DNA of 64,000 nucleotides from NCBI GenBank assembly GCA_047967505.1, contig CM106539.1; one strand, 5' to 3'. The DNA comes from Dipteris shenzhenensis (Eukaryota; Polypodiophyta; Polypodiopsida; Gleicheniales). Of this stretch, positions 11,142-22,620 are shown piece after piece. A program made the translations under genes and the position numbers. The stretch's first letter is position 1. The number at the start of each line of letters is the position of its first letter. The notes under the pieces were generated by a model. It saw nothing but the letters and a program-made list of their open reading frames with translations, searched no databases and was not told the origin of the DNA.

Positions 11142-14100
11142 GTGAGCTTATTGAAAGTTGTGCAACAAATGCCTCCAGTAAGTTTGGTTTCTTTTTCTTT
11201 TTCTAGTTGCATTTCACCTTTGCATTTTTGCAAATCTTGTAATTGAGTTCTTCAAATGTGTAGAGAAAGAAACGTGATGTGTCTAGTCCTATCACAAGGA
11301 AAGGTGGCAAAAGGAAGAAGCAAGAGTCAGAGGTCAAGAATGAACTGAAGGAGCTTGAGCAAGTTGACATTGAAAATGATATTGAGGATCCTGAGGACAA
11401 CAAGGATAAAACTATAGATGAACCATCCAACAAAGTAGGAGTTAAAGATGATGTGGAGGATATCATTCCAGAGTGTGTTGAGAGACCTTCAGGTGCAGAT
11501 ATTTTAGAGCTTCTTACAGTAACTAAAGAAATTCCACCTCCTCGAATTCCCTTGTGTCGTTGTCTCATAAACCCAGTTGTGCGTCAAATTAGGAATGATT
11601 TGACCATTTTGAAAAGAGCATTTGAAATAGAGGGATACATTCCGACAAAAGGATCTTTTATTCTATCTATCAAAATGCCTGATGGGTCTTCGAAGGATGT
11701 TGATGATGTCACAAGAGAACGTTGGGACAAGAATTGGAGCTTAGTTAATGATGAGTTTGAATCAGAGATAATTGGCACACCATGGAGCTTTCTATCAAAC
11801 AAAATGTTCTTCGTGTGGGAAGGAAATCATCGTACAGCATCTTGGATGGAAAGCATAGAAGAGCTTTACACAAATATCAAGTCTAGACACATTAGAGTGC
11901 AAGCTCAAGTTATTGAACCGGAAGCAAAGGATGAGCTTAAGCTTGTTGCTGCTTTGCAAAGATTTAACTTGTAAGCCTTGTTGTTTATGTTTTCTATATT
12001 GAGATGGTAAGTGCTTGTAAATGAAACCAATTTTGATCCATTTAAGTCAATGGTTGCAGGCTTAATGAAGATGCAATTGTTGTTACTAATCTCAAGGATT
12101 ATTTGTACCACACAAGCACACTCGTATCTTGTGATGCTCAATATTTTACTCAGGATTTTAGTGAGGAGGAGAAAAAAGCTATTGAGTTGGCAAGACAGAA
12201 AGAGGTTGGAAGTGGACGAAGGGTGTGGTATCCCCTCACCCAAACTATTCTTGGGAGGATGGTATTTGCTGTAAGTATTAGTTCTTTAGTTTATATATTT
12301 TCTTTTTTTGTGACTTTGCTTTGTGTTCCAATAACATTATGATGAGATTATCTGTTTATGTTGAAAGGGGAAATGGAAATCAGATTTTGAGGCTCAATGC
12401 AAGAAATTGCATTCTTCCATGCCAAAGTGCAAGATTCATGAGATTAAAAAGACTGTGGGAGCAACATATCGAAGAAAAATTACACGGGTAAGTTTTCAAT
12501 TTACCAAATTTTGTATTTATAGATCACAAATTTGAATTTGTAGTCCACAAAATTCTACGTTTGATATCTTAGATATTTGAATTTATAGTTTGCAAATTTG
12601 AATTTATAGTTTTCAAATTCTAATTTTACAACTCATAAACCATAATATATGATTTGAAAATTATAAATCTATAGTTACAACTTGCAAATTTTTAGTTTGT
12701 ACTTTGAAAACCTTAATATATGGTTTGTTGTGTGTATCAAAGTCTCTTCTAAAACTTTACTATTTGGCAGATGCTTTCAATAGTCAATCCTTCCCATGGC
12801 AAGGAGTGGTTTAATATCCTTTGGAATTTACCATTTGAGGATACATCAATGAAGATCACTTTGGAGAAGCTTTACCAAGTATCAATTGCAACCTGTTCCA
12901 AGGCAAAGCAACTATCTATTCTTTCTCTTCTTGGTGCAGATGACAATCTAAAGGAGAGTTATGGGATGCCTATGACTGACCATGGTTTCATACCTTGGCT
13001 TGCAAAAGAAGTATGGATGGACCATGTGTTGGCAGATGCTGGGCGATTGCTTGACCAAGTGATGAAATCATCAAGCATTGAGGGTGCAGCTATACTTCCA
13101 GACAGTCCTTCTATTCTGGAATACTTTGATGGCATTATAGTGAGACACAGGCCTTTTTTGTTTGAGCCTTTTGCTTCATTGATGACAGTTGCTGTTGTTC
13201 CATCTAAGCAAGTTGATCTTACAAATGCCAGCAGACGATTGGTTTACAGGTGCGTTTTGGCTTTCGTTTTCAATTGAAAGATATCTTTGTAATACCTTGC
13301 ATTCTCTTATATTATCCTAAAAATCATTTAGGTATCTCCATTATCTGGCTGCAAATAAGAGTCTTAAGGTGGTACCATCCATTTGCAAGGCTTGGACTAT
13401 GCTTGCACCTGCTACTTATTGCATGTACACCTCTCATATTTTTAGAGAGAATAAGCATAAGGATGGTCATATATTGCTTACGGAGTGGGAAAGGAAGCAC
13501 TGCCCTTGGTGGATCGAGATGAAGGTTGGAACATGTATCGAGGAAGAGAAGGAAACTTATGATCGCCATTTAAAAGGTGAGTGCAAGTCAAACTCGGGTT
13601 CGTCGGGCAACATGGATGAGGCACAAAAGAAGAGGCTTGAAGAGGAGCAAAAAGCAATAGTAGAAAAGCAAAAGGCCAGTCATGTGACTCCAAATAACAA
13701 ACGAGGTGGAAGACCTAAACCAACGGGCACTTCTAACACAGGTCTATTTTCTTATAACTCTTTATTTCATGTTTCAAAGTGATTAGAAGCTTCCTACAAA
13801 TTTAATTTAGGATTCTTTGTTATTGTAGACAATGATCCACGAAAGGAGGAGTCTCTTCTTAGCAAGAAAGTGTGTAATACGGATATGGTTTATGTTCCTT
13901 TGTCCACTTTCTCATCATTTGCAACTCGTATCTCACAAGAAAACTACAAAGTTTGGGAGTATGATTATGTATCACTTGGAAAAGAAGTTAAGCAATACAA
14001 GTATGATGGGGCTTTTCAAATCATAAGAAATTTTTACCATGAACTTGGTGGCATGAAGAAGTCACGCAATGGAAAAAATGCTGCATGGAGTGTGGATTTT

Positions 14101-15210
14101 TGCTTGATTGACCTTCCTACAGGATCAATAGTGAGTGGAATCAAGGGTGGAATCCCTGGATGGAACATTCTAAATGAGGAGCATATCTCATGCTCACTTG
14201 CTATTGCTTCATCTATGATGGATGATTATGGATGGACATTGGTGATGTGTTCACCTGTATCCACTTCATTCGTTGAGCGTTTGGCAAGACAAATGAGACT
14301 AGAGGTTTCTTGTAGGTGAGCAATATATCACAGTTGATAATGTCTGTTTATGTGAATTGCATTCAGCTATTGGTATCTTATAGTTAGTACATGTAGATGG
14401 ATCGTGGAGACGGGAGATTGCATTGATGTTGTGGATAATGTTGGCTTTGGTGTCAAGGTATGTCATTTGGCTATTTACATGATTGTCATGTTCTTGTTTG
14501 TTCGTATTTTAGTATTCTCCATTAACTTTTTCAATCTATGTTTTATGTAGATTACTGCCTTTCAAATCCTATTGTTCTCTAGGATTGGCAAGAAGGCACA
14601 TCACTATCTTGATAGGGCAAATAAAGTTTCCCAATCCCTTAAGGTGTGCATGGACAATTATTTCATCACTCATTACTTGCCTTCAAGTGTACGGTGCATA
14701 AAAGAGGGAAAGGGTGGACAGTGGCGTGGTGGGTTGGAGAAGAGTAGCTCCATGATGTTGATGTTCATGGAGTTGTTGTGTCCGATTGGAGGCTCTGTGC
14801 TTGAGCTTGGTGCAGGTACAACACCTGGGATGAAAGCAGCAATTCACTCAGGACGTCCATGCATGGCAGTGGACAATGACAAAGAGATTTGCACAGGATA
14901 CTTAGAAGGCATGCTTAGAGACAACTTCATAGAGGCAGGGCCTTCAAGTGTGAATCAAGCAGTCCTCATGATAGATGATGAGGAGACAGACTATGACTTT
15001 GATGCACCTCTTGATTAGTGAGTAATTTATTTGATCTATGTGTATAATTTAAGCATGGTTAGATACTGACTAATTGAGCTTAGTGTTCTGCCTTGCTATG
15101 CAGAAGATGTGGCTACCCAAATGGCAGGAGATAGCACATTCGATTATGAGTTGGTGGAGAGGCATCATGGGCATCTAGACTACATAGATGACTTGGCTGA
15201 TGAGGTCTAG
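11142..15210 (+). CDS. ParB/Srx-like domain fused to a permuted DNA-methyltransferase-like domain
   Basis: I reconstruct ten exons: 11142-11177 (ATG at 11169), 11264-11970, 12060-12270, 12368-12487, 12771-13249, 13332-13741, 13829-14315, 14397-14457, 14551-15017 and 15084-15210. All junctions are GT-AG and phases match, giving 3078 coding nt (1025 residues). The N-terminus is basic (RKKRD, RKGGKRKKQ), as in nuclear localisation signals. Residues about 90-240 resemble ParB/sulfiredoxin-like domains, with IPLCRCLINP, EIEGYIP and GNHR at 190-193 in the place of the ParB GERR box. Residues about 735-930 resemble a beta-class amino-methyltransferase: CLIDLPTG (D740) where DPPY is expected, then VLELGAGTT from 911, matching the SAM-binding FxGxG motif, and MAVDND. 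DPPY is degraded, so catalysis is doubtful. In prokaryotes and phages ParB domains are fused to N6/N4 methylases; the plant role is unknown. Confidence 0.7.
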
Positions 15211-15885
15211 AGAGCATGTCCTGGCTTTTTATGGATTGATGCAAAACTTAATTTCTCATGTTTTCATTATCATCTCATGTAGACCTGGTTTCTTATGGAT
15301 GGATAGCCATTACCTTCTTATGCAAACCTTAACTTCTTATGGATTGATAGATTATGGCTTCTGAATCATGTGATTTTAATGGTCTTTGACCTAATAATAT
15401 GAACATGTCATAGTTGTTTTGGAAATGTATGGCAAGTTGTAATTTTTAGGTTTGAATTTTTAGGTGAATTCATAGTTTACATCTTTGATTGTTAAAATAT
15501 ATATCCATCCCTCTATTGAGTTTCGAAAGACTAAAAACAAATAATTGTTGGCAATCTCACAAGCTTGAGGGGAGGTATTAATAAGCATATCTACTTAAAA
15601 GTGAACAATGCCACTAGTCCTAATTTTGTTGGCATGTTGAGGCTTATAGAAAATACAATGAATGTGCAAATATAATACACACAATTGCATCATGAGAGCA
15701 TTCAAACCAAGGGTATATGTCTTTGGCTCTTTGTACCTTGGTACATGCATGCAGCTAATATGAGAGCTGTCGATTGAGGTTTTTAAAAAAAGATATTCCA
15801 TAAAAAAACATTCATTCAAGTATAACTCCATTGAGTGTTTCTCGGATAATCCGCTCAAGGGTTTCCGCTCATAATATGTACGCAC
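15211..15885. other. 3' flank of the ParB-methyltransferase gene, no gene seen
   Basis: This AT-rich sequence holds the presumed 3' UTR of the upstream gene and unassigned DNA up to the copia leader. One minus-strand frame of 125 codons (15972-15595) extends from the copia leader and is not a convincing gene. Confidence 0.5.
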
Positions 15886-16167
15886 CCCGTGCGGAACAGT
15901 GGTCGCACAGCAAAAAACAAGGCACTTTTTTGAGTGCCTGCGAAAAACTTCTGCCACTGAAACAAGCCCCAAAATGGCCTCAAATCACCACACCACGAAG
16001 GGCGTCCCAATCTGAGACATTGCACTCTTGCACTTTCTGGCAATGCTACCTGCAAAGATTTGCTCGCAAACTCGAAAAAGGAAAGCACCACTGATCCTCT
16101 TACCAAGACACTGTCAACTTGGTTTGCTTTCTTGAGCTCCTTACTATGAGCCCGAGCTCTGATACCA
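15886..16167 (-). mobile_element. Copia 5' leader and primer-binding site (minus strand)
   Basis: The minus-strand sequence matches the leaders at 42290-42470 and 16545-16690 (gaggccattt...ggggc, then gtgcctgcg..., then ccactgttccgca). Next to the LTR, positions 16156-16167 read TGGTATCAGAGC on the minus strand. That is the classic complement of the initiator tRNA-Met 3' end used by copia elements. The match to the other leaders breaks off near 15886. Confidence 0.75.
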
Positions 16168-16512
16168 TGTGAAGAGAGTGGGAGAGAACTAAGGAGTCTC
16201 ACTTGCAGCTTTCTCACCTACACAATGGAGGAATACACACAAAGGTGGAGGCTGAAAACAGTTTTCCTCTTCTTAGTTGTGAAAGCCAAAAGAACTCTAT
16301 TAGTACAAAAGGAATAGGTGAACCCTATATGTGGGTCTGAAACCAAACTCAGCTAACTAAGGTGGCATACTAACTGAGACACTAACTAGAGTATGTAAAG
16401 ATAGTTGTCATCCAGCTATTATTCATGGGTGGTGTACCAATTGCATCTGCAGCTAACAAGTCAGTGACATAATTGCACAACAGTCACCCTAGCATATCAC
16501 GAGTGGAGCTCG
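16168..16512 (-). repeat. Copia LTR (5' LTR of minus-strand element)
   Basis: This is the reverse complement of the other four LTRs, starting with TGTGAAGAGAGTGGGAG and adjoining the primer-binding site on its left. The last seven bases of the LTR terminus (CTCAACA in this orientation) are missing at 16513, where plus-strand copia leader sequence begins. Confidence 0.85.
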
Positions 16513-16867
16513 ATATGTTATGGGAGAGGTCAAAGCCCTTGGCGACATTATTTTTTTGATTTGAGGCCATTCCGGGGCCCATTTTGGTGGCGGAAGTTTT
16601 TCATAGGCACTCAAAAAAGTGCCTTGTTTTTTGTTGTGAGACCACTGTTCCGCAAGTCGGTGAAAAGTTGCCGCAAAAATTGCATCATATGCCTGTGCGC
16701 AGAGATATTGGGAGTGACATAATCATTTTTATTGCCTGTTGATGTAAAATCATCACTAGGAAGTGACTGTGTGGTCAAATACCACTTTCGTCAATTTTGC
16801 AGATTCGCCCTTGTGAGGCAGAAGTTGTGTTTTTTGCAATGACAATATATTTTTGCAGTGTTTTGTA

Positions 16868-17497
16868 ATGGCGTCTGATGCTCTTTCACATATAGTCATT
16901 GAAAAGCTTGACAAGAACAACTTCCACATGGAAGTTTAGAATGACGAATTTCCTTAAGGAAAAAGGCTATTGGGAGTTCATTACTGGAGCTAAACAAGAA
17001 CCAGTTATTCCTAATGTTCCCAATCAACAGGAGTTGCAGGCATTTAAATGCTGGCATGAGAGAGCCAGAAAAGTTATGTACTGCTATCTATTAGTATTTT
17101 AGATTCTATGATTGTGCATAATCAGGATGCAAGCACACCGAAGGAGGTGTGGGATACTTTAACAAAAATGTATAGCACAAATACACAAGCTAGGAAAATG
17201 CAGCTCAATCACGAGTTGCATATTGTGCAGAGAGAAAATATGAGCATCAATGACTACCACATGAAGGTGAAGAAGATTGGAGATGCACTTGCTTTTATTG
17301 GGTTGCCAGTGGAAGATGATGATTTAGTTTCTGTGACCTTGAATGGTCTAGGAAAGGATTATGCACAATTCCGGACATCCATTTTCGTCCGCGAAAAATT
17401 TCCTAATTTTGAGGAGTTTATTGCTCTTCTAATTTCTGAAGAGCAGAGAAATGGTGGTGCATCTTCTTCAAGAGGAACGTCAAAAGAAGTTGTCTAA
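16868..17497 (+). pseudogene. Copia gag (degenerate)
   Basis: The ATG at 16868 starts a copia-type gag N-terminus that shifts frame near 16930. The main part, from 16935, carries the typical KFRMTNFLKEKGYWEFI segment and a conserved WDTLTKMYSTNTQARKMQL block near 17150-17215. A second frameshift lies near 17090. Downstream, near 17687-17720, the CCHC zinc knuckle is damaged: two of its three cysteines read as Tyr. The same protein is found in the copia at 44961-45430. Confidence 0.8.
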
Positions 17498-17813
17498 TGC
17501 TAGAAGAGGTAGAGACAGAGGTAGAGCAGGCCAATCTGGGGGCCATGGCAGAAATCAGAATATGCAACAAATTCAAGAAAACTAGTCCTATGGAGGAGGA
17601 TGTGGTAACTTTAGAGGCAAGGGGAGCCAAAGAGGTCGTGGTGGATGGTAGAGAGGCCAAAATGCAAATAGCAATGTTGAATGCTACTACTATGGTAAAA
17701 TGGATCATATGGCTAAAGACTACTATAAAAAGCAGAATGACATCATGAATGGAAAATTGTAGCAAGGCAATTATGCATCCTCTAGTAGACAGGGTGATGA
17801 CAGAAATGAGCAT

Positions 17814-18420
17814 TTGTTTATGGTGCAGCACATGATCAATTCTGTGACAAGTGCAGAAGAAAGCAATTATGTGTGGTATATTGACTCAGGTGCATCAAAC
17901 CACATGACAGGTCATGCAGAATGGATGCAGGATGCAAGGAAAATGGAAAGACCAAGATTTGTTGAGACTGGTGATGATACTGCACATCCTATTGTGCAGA
18001 TTGGTAAAATTCCTTTGTCTATGGAGGATGGGAAGAGGAAATACATGTCTGATGTATTTCATGTCCCAAATATCACCAAGAACCTGGTTTTTGTTGGTCA
18101 AATGGTTGAGCAGGGATTGCAGGTCAGATTTAATCCTCATGGATGCTTTGTTGAGGATATGAAAAATAAAGGTCGCTTGATAGCAAAAGGGAAGAAGAAG
18201 GGCAGGATGTTTACGTTAGACGTGGACATGCCTAAATTGGGTGCATCAATGTTTGCACATGGGACCGGCGTAGTTGCAGATATTGATATCTGGCATAAAC
18301 ACATTAGTCATGTTAATGTATAGCGACTTAAATTAATGCAAGCCCAAAATATTGTTGTAGGATTGCCTAAGTTCAAGGTTGCAAAAATGCAGGATTGCCT
18401 AAGTTCAAGGTTGGAGAGAT
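17814..18420 (+). pseudogene. Copia protease and GAG-pre-integrase, deletion junction
   Basis: The frame 17814-18323 encodes the aspartic protease with YIDSGASNHMTGH (catalytic DSG) at about 17878, followed by the GAG-pre-integrase region with DIDIWHKHISHVN. A stop occurs at 18321. A 32-bp unit beginning GATTGCCTAAGTTCAAGG is tandemly repeated at 18361 and 18393. Directly after it the sequence jumps to what corresponds to about position 46893 of the copia at 41.9-49.2 kb. About 0.75 kb, including the whole integrase core, is therefore missing. Confidence 0.8.
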
Positions 18421-18585
18421 GTTTTTTATGAGATGAGCAGCTGGTATAAAACAGTAAATGTGATTGATGATGTAGATTGACAAAATGGTAATGCTGCACA
18501 AAATTCACAACACCAATCACAAAATATTAGTGGACCTATAGTGTCCTCTAGCAGTGGTTCACATACTTCATGATGGACAGGCAGA

Positions 18586-20396
18586 TTGAGATCAGGAGAA
18601 TCTGCTAAAAGCAATGCAGATAGTGGTATGCAAGTATCACAAAAGGAAAAAGAGAAAGTAGATCAGCCCATGGTTGATGTGAATGCAGGTCACTCTTATG
18701 TGGATGGTGAATCCAGTGGTTCAGAACAGAGCCTTGATGATGAGTTGGGTATTCCTTCTGTTGTTACACCTGGAGTAAGGAAGACAAGGGATGTTTTGAG
18801 AGCACCTGGTAGTGAGCCTATTTTGCGTAGGTCTACCAGAGTTAAGTATCTTGTGGATAGGCTGAAATATTATGGATTTACAACCATTCACTATGCCTAT
18901 ATGGTCAAAGTGACACATAAATCAGAACCCACTTCTTTTGAGCAAGCCATGGGAAAAGAAAAATGGGAGAAAGCCATGGATGAAGAAATGGATTCGTTGG
19001 AAGAAAATGCTACATGGGAATTGGTGCCTTTGCCTAAAGACAAGAATGCAATTGGCTGCAAGTGGGTTTATAAGGTGAAGCACAATGCAGATGGTTCTGT
19101 GAGCAGATATAAGGCAAGATTATTTGTGAAGGGGTATTCACAAACATATGGCATTGATTATGAAGAAACATTCAGTCCGGTTGCAAGGATGGCAATTGTA
19201 AGAGCAGTCATTGCTATGGCTGCATCAAAGAAATGGTCTTTACATTAGATGGATGTAAAGAATGCCTTCTTGCATAGTGATTTGCAAGAAGAGGTCTATA
19301 TGGAGCAGCCACCAGGTTATGTGCATGCTGTTCATTGTTTGCAGGTTGAAAAAAGCCTTGTATGGCTTGAAGCAAGCACCTAGAGCATGGTTTGACAAGA
19401 TAGGACAGTATCTTGTCATTAATGGCTTTCAGATTTCCAAGGCAGATTTCTCACTTTATGTGAGAAAAACAGAGAAAGGCATTATGCTGCTTGTCATTTA
19501 TGTTGATGATTTGATCATCATAGGTGATAGTGATGAAGATATCCTTCATGTGAAAATGCTTTGAAGTAGAAGTTTGAGATGAAGGATTTGGGAGAGCTGC
19601 GTTATTTCTTGGGCATTGAGGTGATTAGATCCACAAGTGGGATATGGCTTTTGCAGCCGGCAGTATGGATTGGACATGCTGTCCAAATATGGGATGACAG
19701 GCTGTAAGCCTATTTTAGTTCCTTTGGAGTAGAATGTGAGGTTGAGCACAGATGCAGGTGAGCTTCTGGAAGACCCTACTATGTACAAACACATGGTATG
19801 AAGTTTGATTTATATGACTATTACCAGGCCAGATTTGAGCTATGTTGTTGGGTTGGTAAGTCAGTTTATGCAAGCTCCAAGGAAACCACATTTGGATGCC
19901 GCTAGATGCATGCTGAGATATGTGAAGTCCACATTGCAATATGGACTATTTTAGGAGACTGGGGTTCAAATATAGTTGCATGGATACACTGATGCTGATT
20001 GGGCTGGTAGTATTTCTGATAGACGATCTACAGTGGATATGTGTTCTTTTTTGGGATGCTGCAGTCACTTGGAGTAGCAAGAAATAGCCTACAGTTGCCT
20101 TATCGAGCACAGAGGCTGAGTACAGGGGTGCAGCAATGGCTGCATGTGAGGCAGCTTGGTTGCATAAGCTACTTTATGATATGCATCAGTCTACAGATAG
20201 GCTAGTTGTCATTTATTGTGACAACATGAGCAGGATACACTTGGCAAATAACCCAGCCTATCATGCCAGAACAAAGCACATTGAGGTGCATTATCACTAT
20301 GTGCGGGAGAAGGTTCTAGTAGGTTTTATTGATCTAGTTTATGTCAACACAGAGGATCAGGTAACAGACATATTCAAGAAGGCATTGGGTGCATAG
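18586..20396 (+). pseudogene. Copia reverse transcriptase and RNase H (degenerate)
   Basis: The frame 18586-19248 carries the pre-RT linker and RT start, including [20 protein letters not shown]. It stops at 19246 and resumes with the RT core around 19262-19564, which keeps the catalytic YVDD motif at about 19500. RNase H follows with TDADWAG near 19990, ALSSTEAEYRGAAMAACEAA near 20100 and HIEVHYHYVREKV near 20280. In-frame stops near 19563, 19730 and 19950 and several shifts break the polyprotein. A polypurine tract, CTCGAGGGGGAG, precedes the LTR. Confidence 0.85.
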
Positions 20397-20458
20397 AAGC
20401 TACGCAAGTTCAGAGACCTGCTTGGTGTGCAAGAATTGGGTTTGAGCTCGAGGGGGAG

Positions 20459-20816
20459 TGTTGAGATATCGAGCTCCACTCGTGATATGCCAGGGTGACC
20501 GTTGTGCATTTATGTTACTGACTTGTTAGCTACAGATGCGATTGGTACATGGCCCATGAATAATAGCTACATGATAGCTATCTTTACGTACTCTAGTTAG
20601 TGGCTGAGTTAGTATGCCACCTTAGTTAGCTAAGTTTGGTTTGAGACCCACATATAGGGTTCACCTATTCCTTTTGTACTAAGAGAGAGTTCTTTTGGCT
20701 TTCACAACTAAGAAGAGGAAAACTATTTTCTGCCTCCACCTTTGTGTGTATTACCCCATTGTGTATGTGAGAAAGCTGTAAGTGAGACTCCTTACTTTTA
20801 TCCCACTCTCTTCACA
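20459..20816 (+). repeat. Copia 3' LTR
   Basis: It starts TGTTGAGATATCGAG after the polypurine tract and ends CTCTTCACA. Its length is 358 bp, the same as the LTR at 41932-42289. Confidence 0.9.
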
Positions 20817-21855
20817 TTGTTTTCATCATGGCCACTGACGACACAGATATGGCACCACAACCTTGGTGGTGGATTTGTTTGTGTAGTGATCCTGGCTCTT
20901 AGGATCGAGCACTCATTTGCTGTATGATTGGCCATGTAGTGTGGACACAAGACATTTTCTTGCTGTGGATATATCTGAGTTAACGATTGAGAGAAGTGAA
21001 GTTTTTGTTCCATGGCCTGCATCATGTTTTCTTTAAGCTTCATGCTCATGGCCTCTAGACGATCTTCATTTGATGTTTCGGTAGTGGACTTGGATTTTTC
21101 CTTTTTAGAGCACGTATCTCGTGCACTAGATTGGCCATCATCACTGCTAGTGTCAGAGTCAGTCATGCCATCCTCAATCTCAATGGCTACCAATGAGCAG
21201 CACTGAACGTTTCATAGTTGCTAATCTTTGTCATATCCTTTTGGATTTTCTTCCTTAGTCCCGCAATGACCCAGGCCATGAGGTACTTTGAATCGGGGCA
21301 TGGGTCACATTTGGCAATTAATCTTTTCATCTTGGCCAGGTGCATGCGTACATCTTCTCGACGGCCTTGTTTGATCTTGCTTAGTTGGAAAGCGGGATCA
21401 TCTTGTAGCCTTTCAGCTTGAAAGTGTCTTTTAAATTCTATTTGAAGCAGGTCCCATGTTGCTAGCTCTTCCACTAGAAGGTCTAGGTACCATTCAGACG
21501 CTTCATCAGTTAAGGCCATGGGAAACCAAGCCACCTTGGTTTCATGGGATTGATCTCCACTTGCTCGGCATGAGGCATCAAAATGCTGGAGGAAACCGGC
21601 TGGATCTCCCTTACCATTATATTTAGGAAGTTTCAATTTTCCCAAGGGGCGTCTGCTGCCTTAATTGTTCTTATTCCTGGGATTAAAGAAATTGTTAGCC
21701 TCTGCATTGAGGTCAATATCCCAATCATCGTTGCGACGGCGTCTAGCCATGTTGTGGCGTGGAGTTAAAGGGATTGCTTGAATTTTAGGAAGGGATTTGA
21801 GGTAGAGGATTGTTGGGGGTGGTGGTTGCAGCGGAGTTGTATGTAGATTTGGCAA
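20817..21855 (-). pseudogene. Ty3/gypsy gag (minus strand, truncated)
   Basis: On the minus strand, 21645-21187 encodes a gypsy-type retrotransposon gag core: LKLPKYNGKGDPAGFLQHFD, then FPMALTDEASEWYLDL, FKRHFQAERLQDDP and MAWVIAGLR. An upstream frame (21855-21661) contains MARRRRNDDWDIDLNAE and is separated from the core by one in-frame TAA at 21661-21663. The C-terminal part (21193-20817) holds Cys/His zinc-finger-like sequence, CPHYMANHTANEC and WCHICVVSGHDENN. It is cut off by the copia LTR end at 20816. Protease, RT and integrase of this element are not present next to it. Confidence 0.75.
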
Positions 21856-22620
21856 GCATTAGAGTCAAAGGCATTGGCCGGAGCGTAGCTGCATGCAAAT
21901 TGGGCGAGAGTTGCAAAAGGTGTCTCTGTCGTAAGTGCGGGTGTTGATGTAGTTGTGTTTGGAGAGTTAGAGTTGTGTTAGTGTTGTGGGGACTGTCATG
22001 TTAATAATGTGCCTAAGATTGTCCCATGTGTGTAGAAAAATGTGCCGGTGTAGACGGATCATCAATCGGAGGTCACGGCGTAAAGATACGAGCAGATTAG
22101 TGCAAAATGAGGCCCACATGGGGGTGCGAATGAACGAGTGCTAGGGATGCCAAAATGGTGTGCAATCAGCTCGAAAAATGCCTTGTAGAGTGGTGTTTTT
22201 GTGTGTGAGATTTTAGTTCAAACGGGGTCCAGTTTGCGGGTGCGATACGAAGTGTTGAAGTAGAGGTAAAATTGGCCTTTTGAGGGGAGGGCCTTGGTCT
22301 TAAGGTTGGTGTGAATGGACTTTAAGTCCAACTGAGGGGTTTGCACCAAGTTAATTCTAGTTAGTCTAACTAGCCTATAACCCTAACTTTCTAGTTACAT
22401 TAACTAACCTAACTACTTTCACTAACTAGAGTGTCTACTAACTGAAGGTTAGTTAAGCTAACCTAGTTGTTAGTAACTAACCTAGAGTTAACCTAACTAA
22501 CCTAGGTAAAATTTAATATAACCTAAGTTAAACTAGCCTAGGTTCATTTAAACCTAACTGTAGTCAATTGGATGGTTAGGTTAGGCTAGGGTTTTTTAAT
22601 AAAATAATAATAATTATTAA
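21856..22620. repeat. Gypsy flank and CTAAC/GTTAG-rich tract
   Basis: No gene is seen. From about 22345 to 22590 the sequence consists largely of short degenerate units ACTAACCTAACTA and their complements, which together can fold back. One CCCTAA occurs, but the units are not a telomere array. Confidence 0.5.

Larger units (their letters stand above)
16513..20816 (+). mobile_element. Copia element, plus strand, lacking its 5' LTR and integrase
   Basis: A copia leader (about 16545-16700) is followed by gag, protease, RT and RNase H in the usual order and a 3' LTR at 20459-20816. The 5' end abuts a truncated LTR of opposite orientation, so this copy has no LTR of its own on the left. The integrase is deleted near 18414. 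It is inserted at, or recombined with, gypsy gag sequence that begins immediately at 20817. Numerous frameshifts and stops show that it is inactive. Confidence 0.85.

Noticed and set aside
11004-11246. Plus-strand 80-codon open frame across the start of the ParB-methyltransferase gene
   Set aside because: It runs through the presumed 5' intron and first intron and has no motif; the spliced model explains the region better.
15104-15210. Alternative last exon of the ParB-methyltransferase gene starting after CAG at 15103
   Set aside because: That acceptor would create an immediate TAA with the exon 9 phase; the upstream acceptor at 15083 keeps the frame open to a TAG at 15208-15210.
22380-22410. 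Interstitial telomere repeat
   Set aside because: Only an isolated CCCTAA occurs among CTAAC-type units; there is no tandem TTTAGGG array.
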